The notes under the pieces were generated by a model. The model worked only from the letters and a program-made list of their open reading frames with translations. It had not been told where the DNA came from and made no database searches. From Selaginella tamariscina (lineage: Eukaryota > Streptophyta > Lycopodiopsida > Selaginellales > Selaginellaceae), in contig PUQB01000020.1 in NCBI GenBank assembly GCA_003024785.1, forward strand, positions 1,454,314 to 1,518,313: a stretch of 64,000 nucleotides of DNA, read 5' to 3'. Both the position numbers and the translations under genes were made by a program. This document shows positions 13,111 to 24,999 of this stretch, piece by piece (position 1 is the first letter of the stretch; each line of letters starts with the position of its first letter).

Positions 13111-15138
13111 TATATATCAGTTTGTAACAGTTGATTTTTTTAAAAAAATTCATATTACAATATCAATATTAATATAAATTTTAAGCTGTAAGATTTCTTT
13201 CTAAAAGGTTTACTTACTAAAGTTTTATACGAATAAACATGCAAACTTAAAATAGAAACACGAACACTTACACATATATGTATGTATACGTCTAATTTAT
13301 ATACACATGTATGGTATACACACTTGTAAGTTAAAAAAAAAAGCATGAATGTATATTTTAACAATTATATCATATACATTAAATTCAAAACTTATTTGTA
13401 TATTACATAAATATTATATTGTTTAAATGAAAATAAATTGAATTGACTACAAACAAAAGTTCAACATTTTAAGGTTGTCATTATTATATAAAGTTACAAA
13501 CATAATCTGGTGATTTTAAAATTCTTTTACACTCTTAATTTATTCATTTAATTAATTAAGTCGATGTGATTGTGTTTCCGTGTGATATCTACTTTGAGGC
13601 AATTCAACTATTGAAGGCTTGAGCAAAACAAACTTTTAAAAGCCTCACACGTATACAGATGTATATATAGAATAAGGGTTCTCTAATTAATATTATATAA
13701 AAGAAGTAAAGTGTCTATATGTATGTGTGTGTGTCTCTCTCTATATATATAATATTTAACCTTTTAAATCTTTTGTATATTACAATGAAATCAGTCCTTC
13801 ACGGTCATGAAAAACAATTTTAAAAGGTTTTTTCAGATTACATCAATATGAAAATTAAAATTTAATATATTTCAACAGTAGTTTCCTTAATAAGTGGAAA
13901 TGTTACAGGGATGCAATTGCAACATACATGCAATGCGACCTTAATACAGCTAAACACACATAATTTATCTATATCTATAGACACTCTGGAACTATATAGT
14001 ATATACACATTTTAACTATAAACAGTCGTACTTATATATACGCTCTAATGGGTATATAATGATATGAAAAATGAATCACTTATGATAAGGAAAGAATGAG
14101 TCAGAATGTATTCATCACTTATGAAATGTCTCGACAGTGCTGGATGAAAGGCATTCAAAAAATATTAATTTATTGTTGATGTGTGACAATATCATATCAT
14201 ATATAGCCATAAATATTAATATCTAATTGCATAATCAACTACACACACACAATATATATATATTTTATATAACGTTAGTTATAAACGTAAATAATGACAA
14301 TTATTATTATTCTTTTAATTTAAAAGTATGAAATGCAATTTTGAAGATCTATGTAATTAAAAGGTTTGTTTCGTTTCTGGTTGTTAACATTTCAATGTTA
14401 TAACGAATTTTTAAGTGATTGAAAATATAATAATAATTGATTCCTTTTACAGAGTAGATTGGAAAATATTAACATACGAGTACGATTTTTATTATAATTT
14501 AAACGAATAGTCACAAAGTTATGTGCGGATATTCTTTGGACATATAATGTTTTCCAACGCAACTCCATATGTAATTCGCTGCTACCTGGTATTTGGCTTG
14601 TTATTGCATACATTTTGAGGGATTAATTTAATTTGTATGCAAATAATACGTCATAGACTCTGGTTTATATATGCATGTATACATAAGCACAAGATATCTT
14701 TATTTATATCTATATCTACCTATCTATCTATTTATTTATATTTACACATAGTATTTGTTTTGAATGTACTTTACTACACGTATGCGTGTGTAATATATTT
14801 AAACATATGTGTGTGTTAAAATGGAACTACTCTTCTAAGAGCAATGTAACTTAAAGTATGTTGTATTTATACTTTTACCTATATATACATTAGTATCTAT
14901 ATAAATATTCAAAAATAAATGGATTACTATACTCTTGTGTATTATACATAAACACGCGCGCGTACACACACCATACATAAATACATTACACATGTATTTT
15001 AGCTCCCAGACGTTAAACTGATGCTATTTATACATAAAAAAAATTGTTGATGTACTTGTTAAGTATGGATTAACTCTTTTTGTAAATAATAATCTACTGC
15101 TATTTGAAAACGTATGTGTACATACATACATGCTATAC
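13111..15138. repeat. Inverted duplicated unit C (left arm)
   Basis: This is a reverse-complement copy of the unit A family. 13111-14785 pairs as an inverted repeat with 25008-26672, and 14786-15138 continues as an inverted match to about 2550-2930 and 9420-9760. It ends abruptly at about 15138 where gypsy integrase sequence begins. No coding sequence is supported. Confidence 0.75.
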
Positions 15139-15703
15139 TTGCGAGTTGTAGCGTTGTTATTGTCTTACTTGTACGTGGCCCAAGTGTTTTGCTGACTCTG
15201 CACGAACCAATGAAAGAATGCTCGTCAGATACCGATCTCACAACCTCACATCAGTAGTTCGCAGTAACCAAGAAGGCAAACCCAACTCCGTTGGCAACAC
15301 CGGGTCATGACCATAAGAGCTTATATAGGGAAGTACCAATAGAACTTTGTACTCCAGTGGCATAGACGACAGATAATCCCAATCCAAATGTTAAAAGTTC
15401 ACATACTTCGCGATCACCCCTTGATCGTTCTGACAAGCCGTTCCACTAAACCATTTGTCTGAGGATGATAAACACTTGTGAAAGTGTGGCGTATCCTAGT
15501 CGAGACGTCAAAACATAAAATGCTTCAGCCATAAATGCAGGACCATTATCCAAGAAAATTCGTTCCGGACAAGAATGTTGAAATACAACCCGATTAAGGA
15601 GAAACTGACCAATAGTAGAAGTAATCGCACTAGCAAGAGCACCAACTTTTACCCAACAAGTTAGGTAATCAAAAGCAATAATAACGTACTCGTTGCCAGC
15701 AGT
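15139..15703 (-). mobile_element. Outer gypsy fragment, integrase 3' part
   Basis: On the minus strand the frame at 15709-15446 shows integrase core motifs (AGNEYVIIAFDYLT, then IFLDNGPAF, where the second catalytic Asp sits in LDNGP). The sequence closely parallels the plus-strand element at 44680-45250. It continues across the nested element: the Phe-Glu-Leu-Val-Ala-Phe-Asp-Leu stretch before 21911 joins to this part. At about 15139 the homology stops within the integrase region without reaching an LTR, so the fragment is truncated. Confidence 0.85.
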
Positions 15704-16246
15704 TGTCAAGCCACGATCCAGAAACAGGAAGAGAGCAAGATTCCAAGAACAAGAAGGCTTAACTCAGGAACAGGACGGGAGCAAGACAGGAACTTAGGAA
15801 CTCTGAGCAAGACTAGGCGCAAGACAGGATCCAGGAGCAAGACAGGAAGGCAGACAGATCCAGGAACAGGATAGGATTCAGGAACAGGACAGGAACAGGA
15901 CATGATCCAGGAGCGAGACAAAGAGAGAACAAGAAGCAAGACAAGACAAGATTGATCGTAGTAAGACTGGTGTTAATAGTAACTGATTGTACAACAATTA
16001 GGTCGGAGCTTTTATGCTCACAACTCCAAGAGCTAATCTAGGCATGAGTGCTAAAGGTGGTTGCATGCATGCAGAGGCTAAGATGAGTCCACATGTCCCT
16101 TATTCCCTAGGCATATCCTATGGCATATCCTGCCTGTAGGAATATCCTACAACCATATCCTGTATCCGGAATCCCTGTAGGAATATCCTGTAGGAAAATC
16201 CTGCAACCCGTATCATGTATCCAGAATCCTGTATCGGATCGTGACA
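15704..16246 (-). repeat. 3' LTR of nested chromovirus
   Basis: 543 bp, TGTCA at 15704 to TGACA at 16246. In minus sense a purine tract AGGGAGGAGGTGC lies just before it, the expected polypurine tract for plus-strand priming. It carries a degenerate minisatellite built on CAGGAGCAAGACAGGA-like units (15715-15930) and a second set of ATATCCTG-type repeats (16105-16235). It is about 100 bp shorter than the 5' LTR because the repeat numbers differ. Confidence 0.9.
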
Positions 16247-16257
16247 GCACCTCCTCC

Positions 16258-16554
16258 CTAAAGACGAGTTCCACGAGTCTTGAGACCTGGTTTAGCAGGA
16301 TAATGCCGATGGAAGGCAGCAACTTTGGAAGAAGCATGGAGTAAGTTAGATGCAGGTTCCCAAGTGCGATCAATAGGCAAATAACCTTTCCAATCCACCA
16401 AGTATTGGAGTTGGCGGCGATGAAGACGAGAATCAAGGATGGCTGCAACTTCGTACTCAAGTTCAGTGTCAATGACCATAGGAGGGGGAGGAGAAGAAGC
16501 ACGACCGGGAAGAGAAGAAGGATGATACGGCTCCAACAAGGAGGTGTGAAACAC
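16258..16554 (-). pseudogene. Chromodomain at integrase C-terminus (nested element)
   Basis: The minus-strand frame contains [11 protein letters not shown], then LQYLVDWKGY, then RTWEPASNL: the aromatic cage and W-K-G-Y pattern of a chromodomain. Such domains at the integrase end define chromoviruses and are thought to guide insertion to marked chromatin. It follows the integrase part in the proper order but is in a different frame from it, so the polyprotein is interrupted. Confidence 0.9.
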
Positions 16555-16569
16555 AGATGAAGTTTCACC

Positions 16570-17570
16570 ATAGATGGTAACTCTAGTCGGAAAGCTACAT
16601 GATTGACCTCCGCCACAATCCTGTAAGGGCCCAATCGTTGAAAATCCAACTTAGAAGAATGCATGTTGGTGCGAATATGTCGACGAAGAAGCCACACGAG
16701 ATCCAATCTTGTATGCAGGTGCCGGCTGACGGTGAGCATCAACATGATGCTTGTATCGTTCCTGTGCCTGCTGAAGATGAACCCGGAGATCATCTTGTAC
16801 CTGACAAAGATGCTGGAGACGATCTTGTACTGCAGGAGCGGAAGAAGGAGAAGCGGGAGGAGCAAAGTCAAAACGTGGATGGTGGCCTGTAAGAGCAAAG
16901 AAAGGTGTCTGTCCTATAGATGCGTGAACAGAGTTGTTGTAGGCAAACTCCGCCATTGGAAGAAAGGTCCAACCAGTTGTCCTACTGGTAACTGATGAAG
17001 CAACGAAGATACTGTTCCAAGGTCTAAATTGTGCGTTCGGACTGCCCATCAGTTTACGGATGATATCCTGAAGAAAGATCCGCTTTAACCTGTAGACTCC
17101 GAAGAAGCTCTCGCCAAAACTTGGACATGAATTGTGGACCTCGATTGAAAATAATGCTTTCAGAAAGATCATGATGTCGGAACACTTCACAGATCACCGA
17201 CTCAGCAATTGTCTGACCTGTAGTTGTCTTGTTGCAGGGTAGGAAATGAGCCTGCTTAGTGAAACGGTCAACCACCACAAGAACTGCATCGAATTCACGA
17301 GAAGGAGAAAGATCTGTGAGGAAATCCATAGAAATGAATCTCCAAGGAGCAGAAGGAACAGGAAGAGGACGAAGAAGACCAGAGGGTGCATGATGAGGCA
17401 TCTTCGACTTGTTACAAGTGTCACAGCTCCGTACAAACCTTTCCACAAAACCTCGCAACCCAGGCCACCAATAGTTGCGAGTCACCAACTCCACTGTCTT
17501 GGCCACACCAAAATGTCATGTAGCCGGGGTATTATGACAATCCTGTACCACACGAGTCCTAGGAAATACC
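16570..17570 (-). pseudogene. Integrase of nested chromovirus (defective)
   Basis: In minus sense the zinc-binding region reads HFGVAKTVELV, RNYWWPGL, then SCDTC, so the His and CxxC ligands are present. An in-frame stop sits just before the HFG, where Trp or Gly is usual. The core follows with FISMDFLTDL (first Asp) and IFNRGPQF, where the second catalytic Asp of the usual S-D-R-G-P-Q-F is Asn. A frame change occurs near 17054-17190; the C-terminal part (17190-16651) shows the typical MAEFAYNNSVHASIGQTPF segment. The Asn substitution alone predicts no strand-transfer activity. Confidence 0.9.
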
Positions 17571-18970
17571 AACAGGAATGTACAGAAGACCTTCCTGGTA
17601 CATGAGTCCATCCTGTATGGTGAACAATTTGTAGTCTGAACAGGAACTGGAGAAAGAGAAACTTGCAATGTCAGGATGAATGTGTGAGAACACATTCTTT
17701 GCCAAGTCGTCTGTAGCCAATTACTAACGGACGTCCTGTAGAAGTGTTGAATTTGCTGGAGCCTGATGAACCTACAGTGCCGCAAGCCGGAATCGATCAG
17801 GACCCAACAACACTTGCCTTTGACAGTCATATGCAGGATCGCCCGGGATTGGTGCAAGGTAAGAGCGCCTAGACAATGCGTCCCCTTGCCATTCCGAAAA
17901 CCGGGCCTGTAGACGATGACGAAAAAAACGTGATAGGAACTCCACCCACCTAGCCTATCGCCGACTGAGAACTCGAGCCATTTGAAAATACTCCAGTTCT
18001 TGTGATCCGTAAGAACTTGTACAGGATGTGCAGCACCTTCCAGGAAATGCCGCCACTCCTCGAACGAATTCACAATGGCCTTGAGTTCCTTATCATGAAT
18101 CTCGTAATTGATCTCTGCCTAAAGGAACTTATGAGAGTGAAAAGCTACAGGATGAAGCAACTTGTCTTTTCCAACTTGTGATAGGACGGATCCTACTGCA
18201 AAATCCGATGCATCTGCTTCAACGAAGAAAGGACGAAAAGGGTCAGGATGTGCTAAAATCGGAGCTGTCGTGAAGGCGTCCTTGAGTGTTGCGAATGCAT
18301 ATTCCGCCTTGTCGGACCAAGAGAAAACCCCTGCGCGCTTGGTGAGTTTTGTGAGTGGAAGTACACGCTTGGAGAAGTCCTGTATGAACCGCCTGTAGAA
18401 GTTTGCAAAGCCAAGGAAACATTGTACATCTCGTACAGACTTGGGCCTCTCCCACTCCACGATGGTCTTCACCTTGTGCATGTCCATGGAAACGCCAGCA
18501 AGAAGACAATGTAGCCCAAGGACTCCACAGAATCCCTGTCGAAAAAACACTTTTCCAACTTCGCATACATGCCATGCTCGCGAAGCCGCTGTAGAACTAA
18601 TCGTACGTGCTTGTTTGTGCCGCATGGTCCTTGGAGAAAATCAAAATGTCGTCGAGGTAGATCACCACAAACTGGTCCAAGAAGTCACGAAAGATGTCGT
18701 TCACCATGTGTTGGAACACGGCTAGGCATTGGTAAGGTCGAAAGGCATCACCGTGTACTCGAAGTGTCCATATCTTGTACAAAAGGTAGTCTTCCACTCA
18801 TCGCCTGGACAAATCCGTACAAGGTTGTAGGCCCCTCGTAGGTCGATCTTCGTGAACACCTTTGCTCCTCGCAGCTGATCGAGAAGTTCCGGAATCAATT
18901 GTAACGGGTACCGATTCCGAATGGTGACTTGATTCAAACCCCTATAGTCCAAACCAAACGTAAACTTCCA
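17570..18970 (-). pseudogene. Reverse transcriptase and RNase H of nested chromovirus
   Basis: Minus-strand pieces show RT motifs [29 protein letters not shown] and VMPFDLTNA (18952-18722), then [14 protein letters not shown] with the catalytic YLDD (about 18680-18630). The connection and RNase H region follows (CFLGFANFYRRFI, FFVEADASDFAVG; 18530-18170), then the VLTDHKNW motif (about 18020). The pieces lie in different frames, so several single-base shifts separate them. The [12 protein letters not shown] wording links it to the element at 46.9-52.0 kb and not to the outer fragment. Confidence 0.92.
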
Positions 18971-19714
18971 TCCTTCTTCTTGACAAAGAAGATAGGCGCT
19001 TCTGCAGGGGACTTTGAGTGACGAATGAAGCCGGATGCCAAGTTGTCCTCGATGTACTGACGGAGAACCTCCAACTCTGTGGGTGACAATGCATAAATTG
19101 GTCCGAATAGTGCAGTCTTTCCCTCCGCAAGATCAATAGGACAGTCGTGGACCTGTGAACAGGAAGAATTACAGCCTTGTGCTTGTTAAAAACGTCCTTA
19201 AAGGCGTGATACTTGAATGGTAGGGAAGGAGGAGAAGGAGAAGGAGTAGAGAAGGAGATTGAAAAATAGGAGAGTCGACACATGAAAGGAATAAAGGACG
19301 TAGGAGTTACTTGAAAGGCAAAAAGGTGGAAATGAGCAGGATCAGGGGCGAGTTTATGCATGGTAGTGGGTAAGAACTGGAGAGGAGAAGAGGGAGCTGT
19401 GACTGAAAAAGAGGAAGGATCTTGGGGTGGAACAGAAGCAGAGTAACAGAAAGAGGCAGGATTGGAAAAACCTGTGTGGATGTTGACGAGTGTACAGGAT
19501 TGGAAGAATCCTGTACAAAGTCCGTGGTTGCAGGAGTGGGAAGCCTGCGAATGTGCTGACGAATCAACAGGAGGTGGATCCTGTTGAGGAGGAACCTTCG
19601 ACACTGATACAGGATTGGAAGAACCTGTACAGGAACGCAAACTTACAGGAGTGGAGAGAGCCTGCGGATGTGCTGAGGAACTGACATGAGGTGAATCCTG
19701 TCGAGGAGGAGTCT

Positions 19715-20269
19715 TCAACACTGTACAGGAACAGGCACGGTCAATCCTGTAGCTTGTACTGCCTCAGATACTAAGGATGTATCCTGCACACAGGAAGGTA
19801 CAGGATTGATCCTAGCTGTCGGAGAGGAAAACGTGAGCGTCCTAGACCTCCAGTCGATTGTGGATTTGCAACAACGAACCATGGCATGCCCAAAATGATG
19901 GGAGTCGACCGAGTCTTGATCAAGTTGAAGGAAATTGAACAGTTGAATGTGCCATGACTGCAGAGAGAGGTTCGTAGCATGGGTAACTGCGCCAGAAGCA
20001 ATCAGACGCCCATCGGCCACCTCTACAGGAACTGCACGCTTCAACTTCACCACCGAAATGCCATGTTGAGTTGCAAAAGTGTCATCCATGAAGCATGCAT
20101 TTGCACAGTGTCTAACAAGGCAAACTCCGAGCTCTCGATTATTAAGATGAATGTGTACAGGAAACTTAAGTGATGGAATGGTATGAGCAGCACCAATGGA
20201 GCCTGCACCTACGTCCAACTTGCGGCTCCTAGACGAAGTGGACATTGAAGTTTTCCGACTGAACTTCAC
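19715..20269 (-). pseudogene. Retropepsin-like protease region of nested chromovirus
   Basis: The minus-strand frame after the CCHC knuckle has a protease-like fold pattern: IHLNNRELGVCLVRHCANACFM stands where a gypsy protease has its D-S/T-G motif, and VDSHHFGHAMV where the usual I-L-G-M segment falls. The catalytic triplet is not intact (Arg-His-Cys in place of Asp-Ser-Gly). It is followed by a long Pro/Ser-rich linker (19721-18942) before RT. The assignment rests on position and partial pattern. Confidence 0.6.
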
Positions 20270-21171
20270 TTAACTTCACGCGTCTTGAACTTCCTGGCTT
20301 TAATAGGACATTCTGCCACCTTGTGTCCTGCTTCACCACAATACAAGCATAGGTTCTCACTGCGGCGACGTTGCTTCTCAGCACGAAAGAGAGCCACATT
20401 TGGATTTCTCAACCTCATAGGAACTACTCCAGAAGGTGGTGCAGGAACATGTACCACAGTTGCAGGATTATTTTTGAGGACGCTCGAACAAACGGTTGTC
20501 GCAACGAACACTTGTTGCATGATCTCTGCCAATGTTTGGGCATCCGGTAACGTAAGGAGAAGGTCCTTCATGTCATCCCTCAACCAAAATGGAAATGTTC
20601 GATCAATGCAGTCTCGTCCCATGGAATGTTCGTGCAAAGTTGCTGAAATTCGGATGCATAAACAGAAGCTGGTCGGGATCCTTGAGTGAGCTTCGTAACT
20701 TCGTGCATGCGGAACGGTACTTATCAGGATCTCCAAAGCAGGCTTCAAAGGCAGCCACGAAACCTTCAAAGTCTTCCATCAATGGGTCGTCATGCTCCAG
20801 CAAGGGGGCAACCCAAGCCCATGGAGATCCACTTAGTAAGGATGCCAAAAGGCCAACCTTTTGTGCATCAGTCGAGTAGCGGCGTGGTTGCATGCGGATC
20901 AAGAGCCAGATCTGATTCAGGAAACCTTGGAAATCTGCACGATTGCCACGAACTTTTCGGGCATGCTGATCTTCGGTTCCGAAGAAAAGTTTGATGAAGA
21001 AGGAACCACCGATGCCTGAGAGAGAGCCTGCGCAGCAGCCTTGGAGGATGCATCAGCAATTGCATGTGCCGCATTGGTGGAACCTTGCAGATCGGTGACC
21101 ACTTGGTGCAAAGTGGCCAGCTCATGAAGCAACATTTGGTGCTCGCGTTGGAAGTGCTCAAAATCAGCCAT
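20266..21171 (-). pseudogene. Gag of nested chromovirus with CCHC knuckle
   Basis: It starts at 21171 with MADFEHFQREHQMLL, a coiled-coil-like N-terminus of the kind found in chromovirus gag. KISMPEKF then leads into the capsid; one missing base near 20960 moves the frame. The capsid part (20902-20603) has VGLLASLLSGSPWAWVAPLL and FEACFGDP. Near the C-terminus is a zinc knuckle LCLYCGEAGHKVAECP (C-x2-C-x4-H-x4-C). The related gag at 47.5-48.2 kb confirms the family. Confidence 0.88.
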
Positions 21172-21266
21172 GATCTATAAAAGAAAAGGAGGAAAACGAA
21201 GGAAAAGAATCAAGGAAAAAAAAGTAACTGGGAAACGGAGAGCTATCAAAGTAGTTACTATTAAAC

Positions 21267-21910
21267 TGTCAAGCCACGATCCAGGAACAAGAAGAGAGCA
21301 GGATTCCAAGAACAAAAGGCTTGACTTAGGAATAGGACGGAGAGCAAGACATGAACTTAAGAACTCAGGAGCAAGACCAGGCGCAGGACAGGATCCAGGA
21401 GCAAGACATGAACAGGATAGGATCCAGGAGCAAGACATGAACAAGATAGGATCCAGGAGCAAGACAAGAAGGCGCAGGATAGGATCCAGGAAAAAGACAG
21501 GAATAGGACAGAATTCAGGAATAAGACAGAAACAGGATAGGATCCATGAGTGAGACAAGGAGAGAACAAGAAGCAAGACAAGAACAAGACAAGACAAGAT
21601 TGATCGTAGTAAGACTGGTGTTGATAGTAACTGATTGTACAACAATTAGGTCGGAGCTTTTATGCTCACAACTCCAAGAGCTAATCTAGGCATGAGTGCT
21701 AAAGGTGGTTGCATGCATGCAAAGTGACTGCATGCATGCAGAGGCTAAGATGAGTCCACATGTCCCTTATCCTCTAGGCATATCTTGTGGCAATCCTGAA
21801 TATCTTGTAACCGTATCCTATATCCAGAATCTATGTAAGAATATCCTATAGGAAAATTTGCAACCCGTATCCTGTATCCAGAATCCTGTATCCTGTATCG
21901 GGTCGTGACA
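21267..21910 (-). repeat. 5' LTR of nested chromovirus
   Basis: 644 bp from TGTCA (21267) to TGACA (21910), flanked outside by GCAGT. It contains the same CAGGAGCAAGACA-type minisatellite as the other LTR, expanded here to more units (21280-21560). The bases just inside it (GTTTAATAGTAACTACTTTG on the minus strand) do not resemble the initiator Met primer site; I could not identify the primer tRNA. Confidence 0.9.
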
Positions 21911-24900
21911 GCAGTTAACCACGGAAAAGGTCTCATCAAATCAAATGCCACCAACTCAAACGGATGAGAAACTGCAATTGACTCCAACTGTCCTTCCAAG
22001 CACATGGGGGAGTATTACGAGCTTGGCACCACACACAGCTACGTACATACCGAATCACATCTCCTCGCAACTGGCCAATAGAAAGATCTGCGCAGCTTCT
22101 CCATCACACAACGATGTCCCATGTGCCCGCCAAAAATAGGAGAGCCATGGTAAGCATGGAGGAAGCGTGGAATGAAGACTGAAGGCACCACCAACTGCAA
22201 AGGATCATCTGGATCAGTCCCCACAAAATAAAGAAGGTCGTCCTGAAGGCGATACTACAAATGTAAATGCCTGAAAGACAAGTCATCAACAAGTGATGCA
22301 GAATTCTCGAACCCATCACGAAGCCTTCGAATCCACGGCTCAGCTTTTTGAGCTTTCTGAACCTCATCCAAAGACGGGAAATCTAACTCTGCATTTTGCG
22401 GACACTGAACATCAAGCACAACAACTGCTGATGGTACGAAATCTTCGTTCAAAAAGTCCACTGAAGCTGGAACAACTAGTTCCTTTGGGGCAACAGAAGA
22501 GAGAGAAGGTGGAAGAGGAGCCTGAGAAAGAGCATTAGCATCAGCCATGGAACTTCCTAGGCGATGAACAACTTCAAAGTCGTAAATTTGAAGTTTCAAG
22601 GCCCACCGAGCAGTACGACCAATCAAATTCTTCTGCTTTAACAACGAAGTGACTGCAACATGATCGCCTTCCAACAATGTCTGCGAACCATGCAAGTAGG
22701 CATGGAGCTTCTCAAAACCCTATTGCTGCTAGACACTCCTTTTCTATCGTAGAGTAGTTCACCTCTGCTGGCTGCAATGTACGGTTGATGTACGCAATGG
22801 AATGTCATTGGCCAGGAACATTCGTACTCAATACGCCCCCGAGGCCAATGTCAAAAGCATTTACACACAAGATAAAAGGACGGGTGTAATTTGGGTACAC
22901 CAAAACTAGAAGAGTCGTCAACAACTCTTTGAGATCTGCAAATGCCTGCTTGCAATCCTTAAACCAAACAAAAGAAGTTATTCACAACTTCAACAACGCC
23001 CGCAATGGTGCAGTACGATCTGAAAGATGATCCATAAAACGACCCAGATATTGTACCTTACCAAGAAAGCGTTACACATCATTCACACACTTTGGCGTAG
23101 AGAACTTCAAAACTGCAACTAGTTTGTCAGGATCGACTTGCAAACCTTCACGTGAAATGCGATAACCCAGATAAGTGGTGTCCTTTGATCCAAACACACA
23201 CTTAGATGGCTTCAACTTTAAATCAACTTCTCGCAACCGATCCAAAACCTTACATACATCATCGACATGCTCCTCCCACATTCCATCCGAATGGATAAAA
23301 CATCATAATGAAATCGGCAGTCACCTCTAGCATGTCGCAAAGAACCTCGGCCATCATACGCTGGAAAGTTGCTGGAGCATTGCTCAAACCGAAAGGCATC
23401 ATCAAGAACTTGTACATGCCAAATGGTGTCCGAAAAGCAGTCTTGGGAATGTCCATGTCAGCCATCAGAACTTGCCAATATCCAGAGGCGAGATCTAACT
23501 TGGTGAACCAACAGCTCTGCCCCAGTCGATCCAAAAGGTCTGTAGTATGAAGAAGTGGGTACACATCTGAGACGGTTACCTCATTTAATGGGCGATAATC
23601 AATGCAGAATCGAACGCTCTCATCAGGCTTCGTCACAAGATGAGGTTCGCATGCCCAAAGACTTCAAGATTTTCGGATAACACCCTTCTCCAATATCTCT
23701 TTGACATTCACTCGTAAGATCTTGAGCTCCTTTGGTGATCGACGCCAAACAAGTACCTTGATTGGCCTAACATCTCTTGGAATAGGGTGGCGTGTCACAA
23801 TCTTGGCCCCAGATGACAAGTCAAAGTTGAAAATATCAGCATACTCCTTCTTGAGTTAATTAATAACTACAGCACGACGATTATCTGATGGGTCTAGAGA
23901 AAGAAAGGAAGAGCATGAAGGAAAAATGGTTGGAAGTAGGGGTGAGACAAAGTGATGGAAGTAAGGTGGAAGCAGATGGGCGAAGTGAAATAGAAATAAG
24001 AGGAATGGAAGAAAGATGAGGGAGAGTCAAACAGGGGGGAGACTTTTCAAAGTCACACTTGGCATGATTGCGAGTCAACCAATCCATACCAAGGATAAGG
24101 TGAAAAGCTTGACTCAGCACCACCTGTAAAGATTAAAGCTCAAGCTCATGATCGTCCACACGAACAGCAATGTCAACTTCATCTTGCAAACAAGCATGAG
24201 TGTGTCCGTTGTCGTACAAAATGAAGACTGATTCTACTACACGACGCAAATGAAGGCTGCAACATGTAGCAACTAATTGAGAAATAGAAGACAAACTCGA
24301 ACCTGTATCCACCAATACTGAAAGGAAAATAAGACGTGGCGTGTGATTAAATCGAGCTTAAAAAGTGAAGACTGGATGATTTGGTGCCGAGTGAACCCCT
24401 TGATGATACTCCCGAAAGAAAGACGGAGGGGTCGCTAATTTATTCGCACGAGGACCCTCCTTTACTAGTGCGATTCGTCGTTTCTTAGAAGATTCACCAC
24501 ATCACAACCTTCCACTACAACAGCACCAACTGGACGTTGTTGACGCCATGGCCTCCACCCTAGAAATGGGAGATGCCAATCAGGAAACCGTTAACAACGC
24601 CAATACGTGTGTCCAACTTCATCACACGCCAACAACGAATTGCATGTCCACGGGCCCAACCTTGTCCTGGTACACAAGTGGCAACAGCCTCAACCTCCAT
24701 CGGAGCAGGTCCATCCCCAACATGAAGTGGAACGAGAGCACGTGAAGTTGCAAGTGGGAGAGGTGACAACTCATACCGTTGTGCCAGCCTCAAAGCACCG
24801 TCAAGAGTCACTGGAGTTAGTGCATGCACAAGCCCCATAAGGTCTTGACGAAGTGCTGGCCACAACATACCTAACTTAATGCGTTCCAACATGTTAGGTT

Positions 24901-24999
24901 TTGCACGCAGCAAAAGGCTTTGAAAGTGAATACCAAACTGCATCACCGACTCAGATAACTCCTGATGAATACGATGCAACTGTTGAAAAGCATCGTCAT
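21911..24999 (-). mobile_element. Outer gypsy fragment: gag to integrase
   Basis: Minus strand, same family as the plus-strand element at 41-45.6 kb. From right to left: gag (24998-24560; MLERIKLGMLWPALRQDL); protease with MVDTGSSLSSI (24315) and LILGMDWLTRN (about 24090); RT with CIDYRPLNEVTV, FTKLDLASGYWQV and MMPFGLSNAPATFQ (23636-23259); a connection part LKPSKCVFGSKDTTYLGY (23190); RNase H (22695-22560); and integrase zinc region and core to 21911. The YxDD position reads FIMMFYPFG, so the RT active site is lost. The 5' end stops inside gag at about 24999; there is no LTR. Confidence 0.9.

Larger units (their letters stand above)
15704..21910 (-). mobile_element. Complete nested Ty3/gypsy chromovirus, 6.2 kb
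   Basis: It is bounded by two related LTRs (15704-16246 and 21267-21910) with TGTCA...TGACA ends and flanked by a perfect 5-bp duplication GCAGT (15699-15703 and 21911-21915). On the minus strand the order is gag, protease, RT, RNase H, integrase, chromodomain, which is the gypsy order. It sits inside the integrase of another gypsy fragment. Coding is broken by several single-base shifts and at least one in-frame stop, so it is probably non-autonomous. Confidence 0.95.

Noticed and set aside
16107-16898. 263-codon minus-strand frame
   Set aside because: Most of it is an alternative frame across the integrase end, the chromodomain and the LTR; the known domains are in other frames.
19715-20269. 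Possible independent host gene upstream of the RT
   Set aside because: Position between the CCHC knuckle and RT, and the same strand, mark it as the protease region of the chromovirus.
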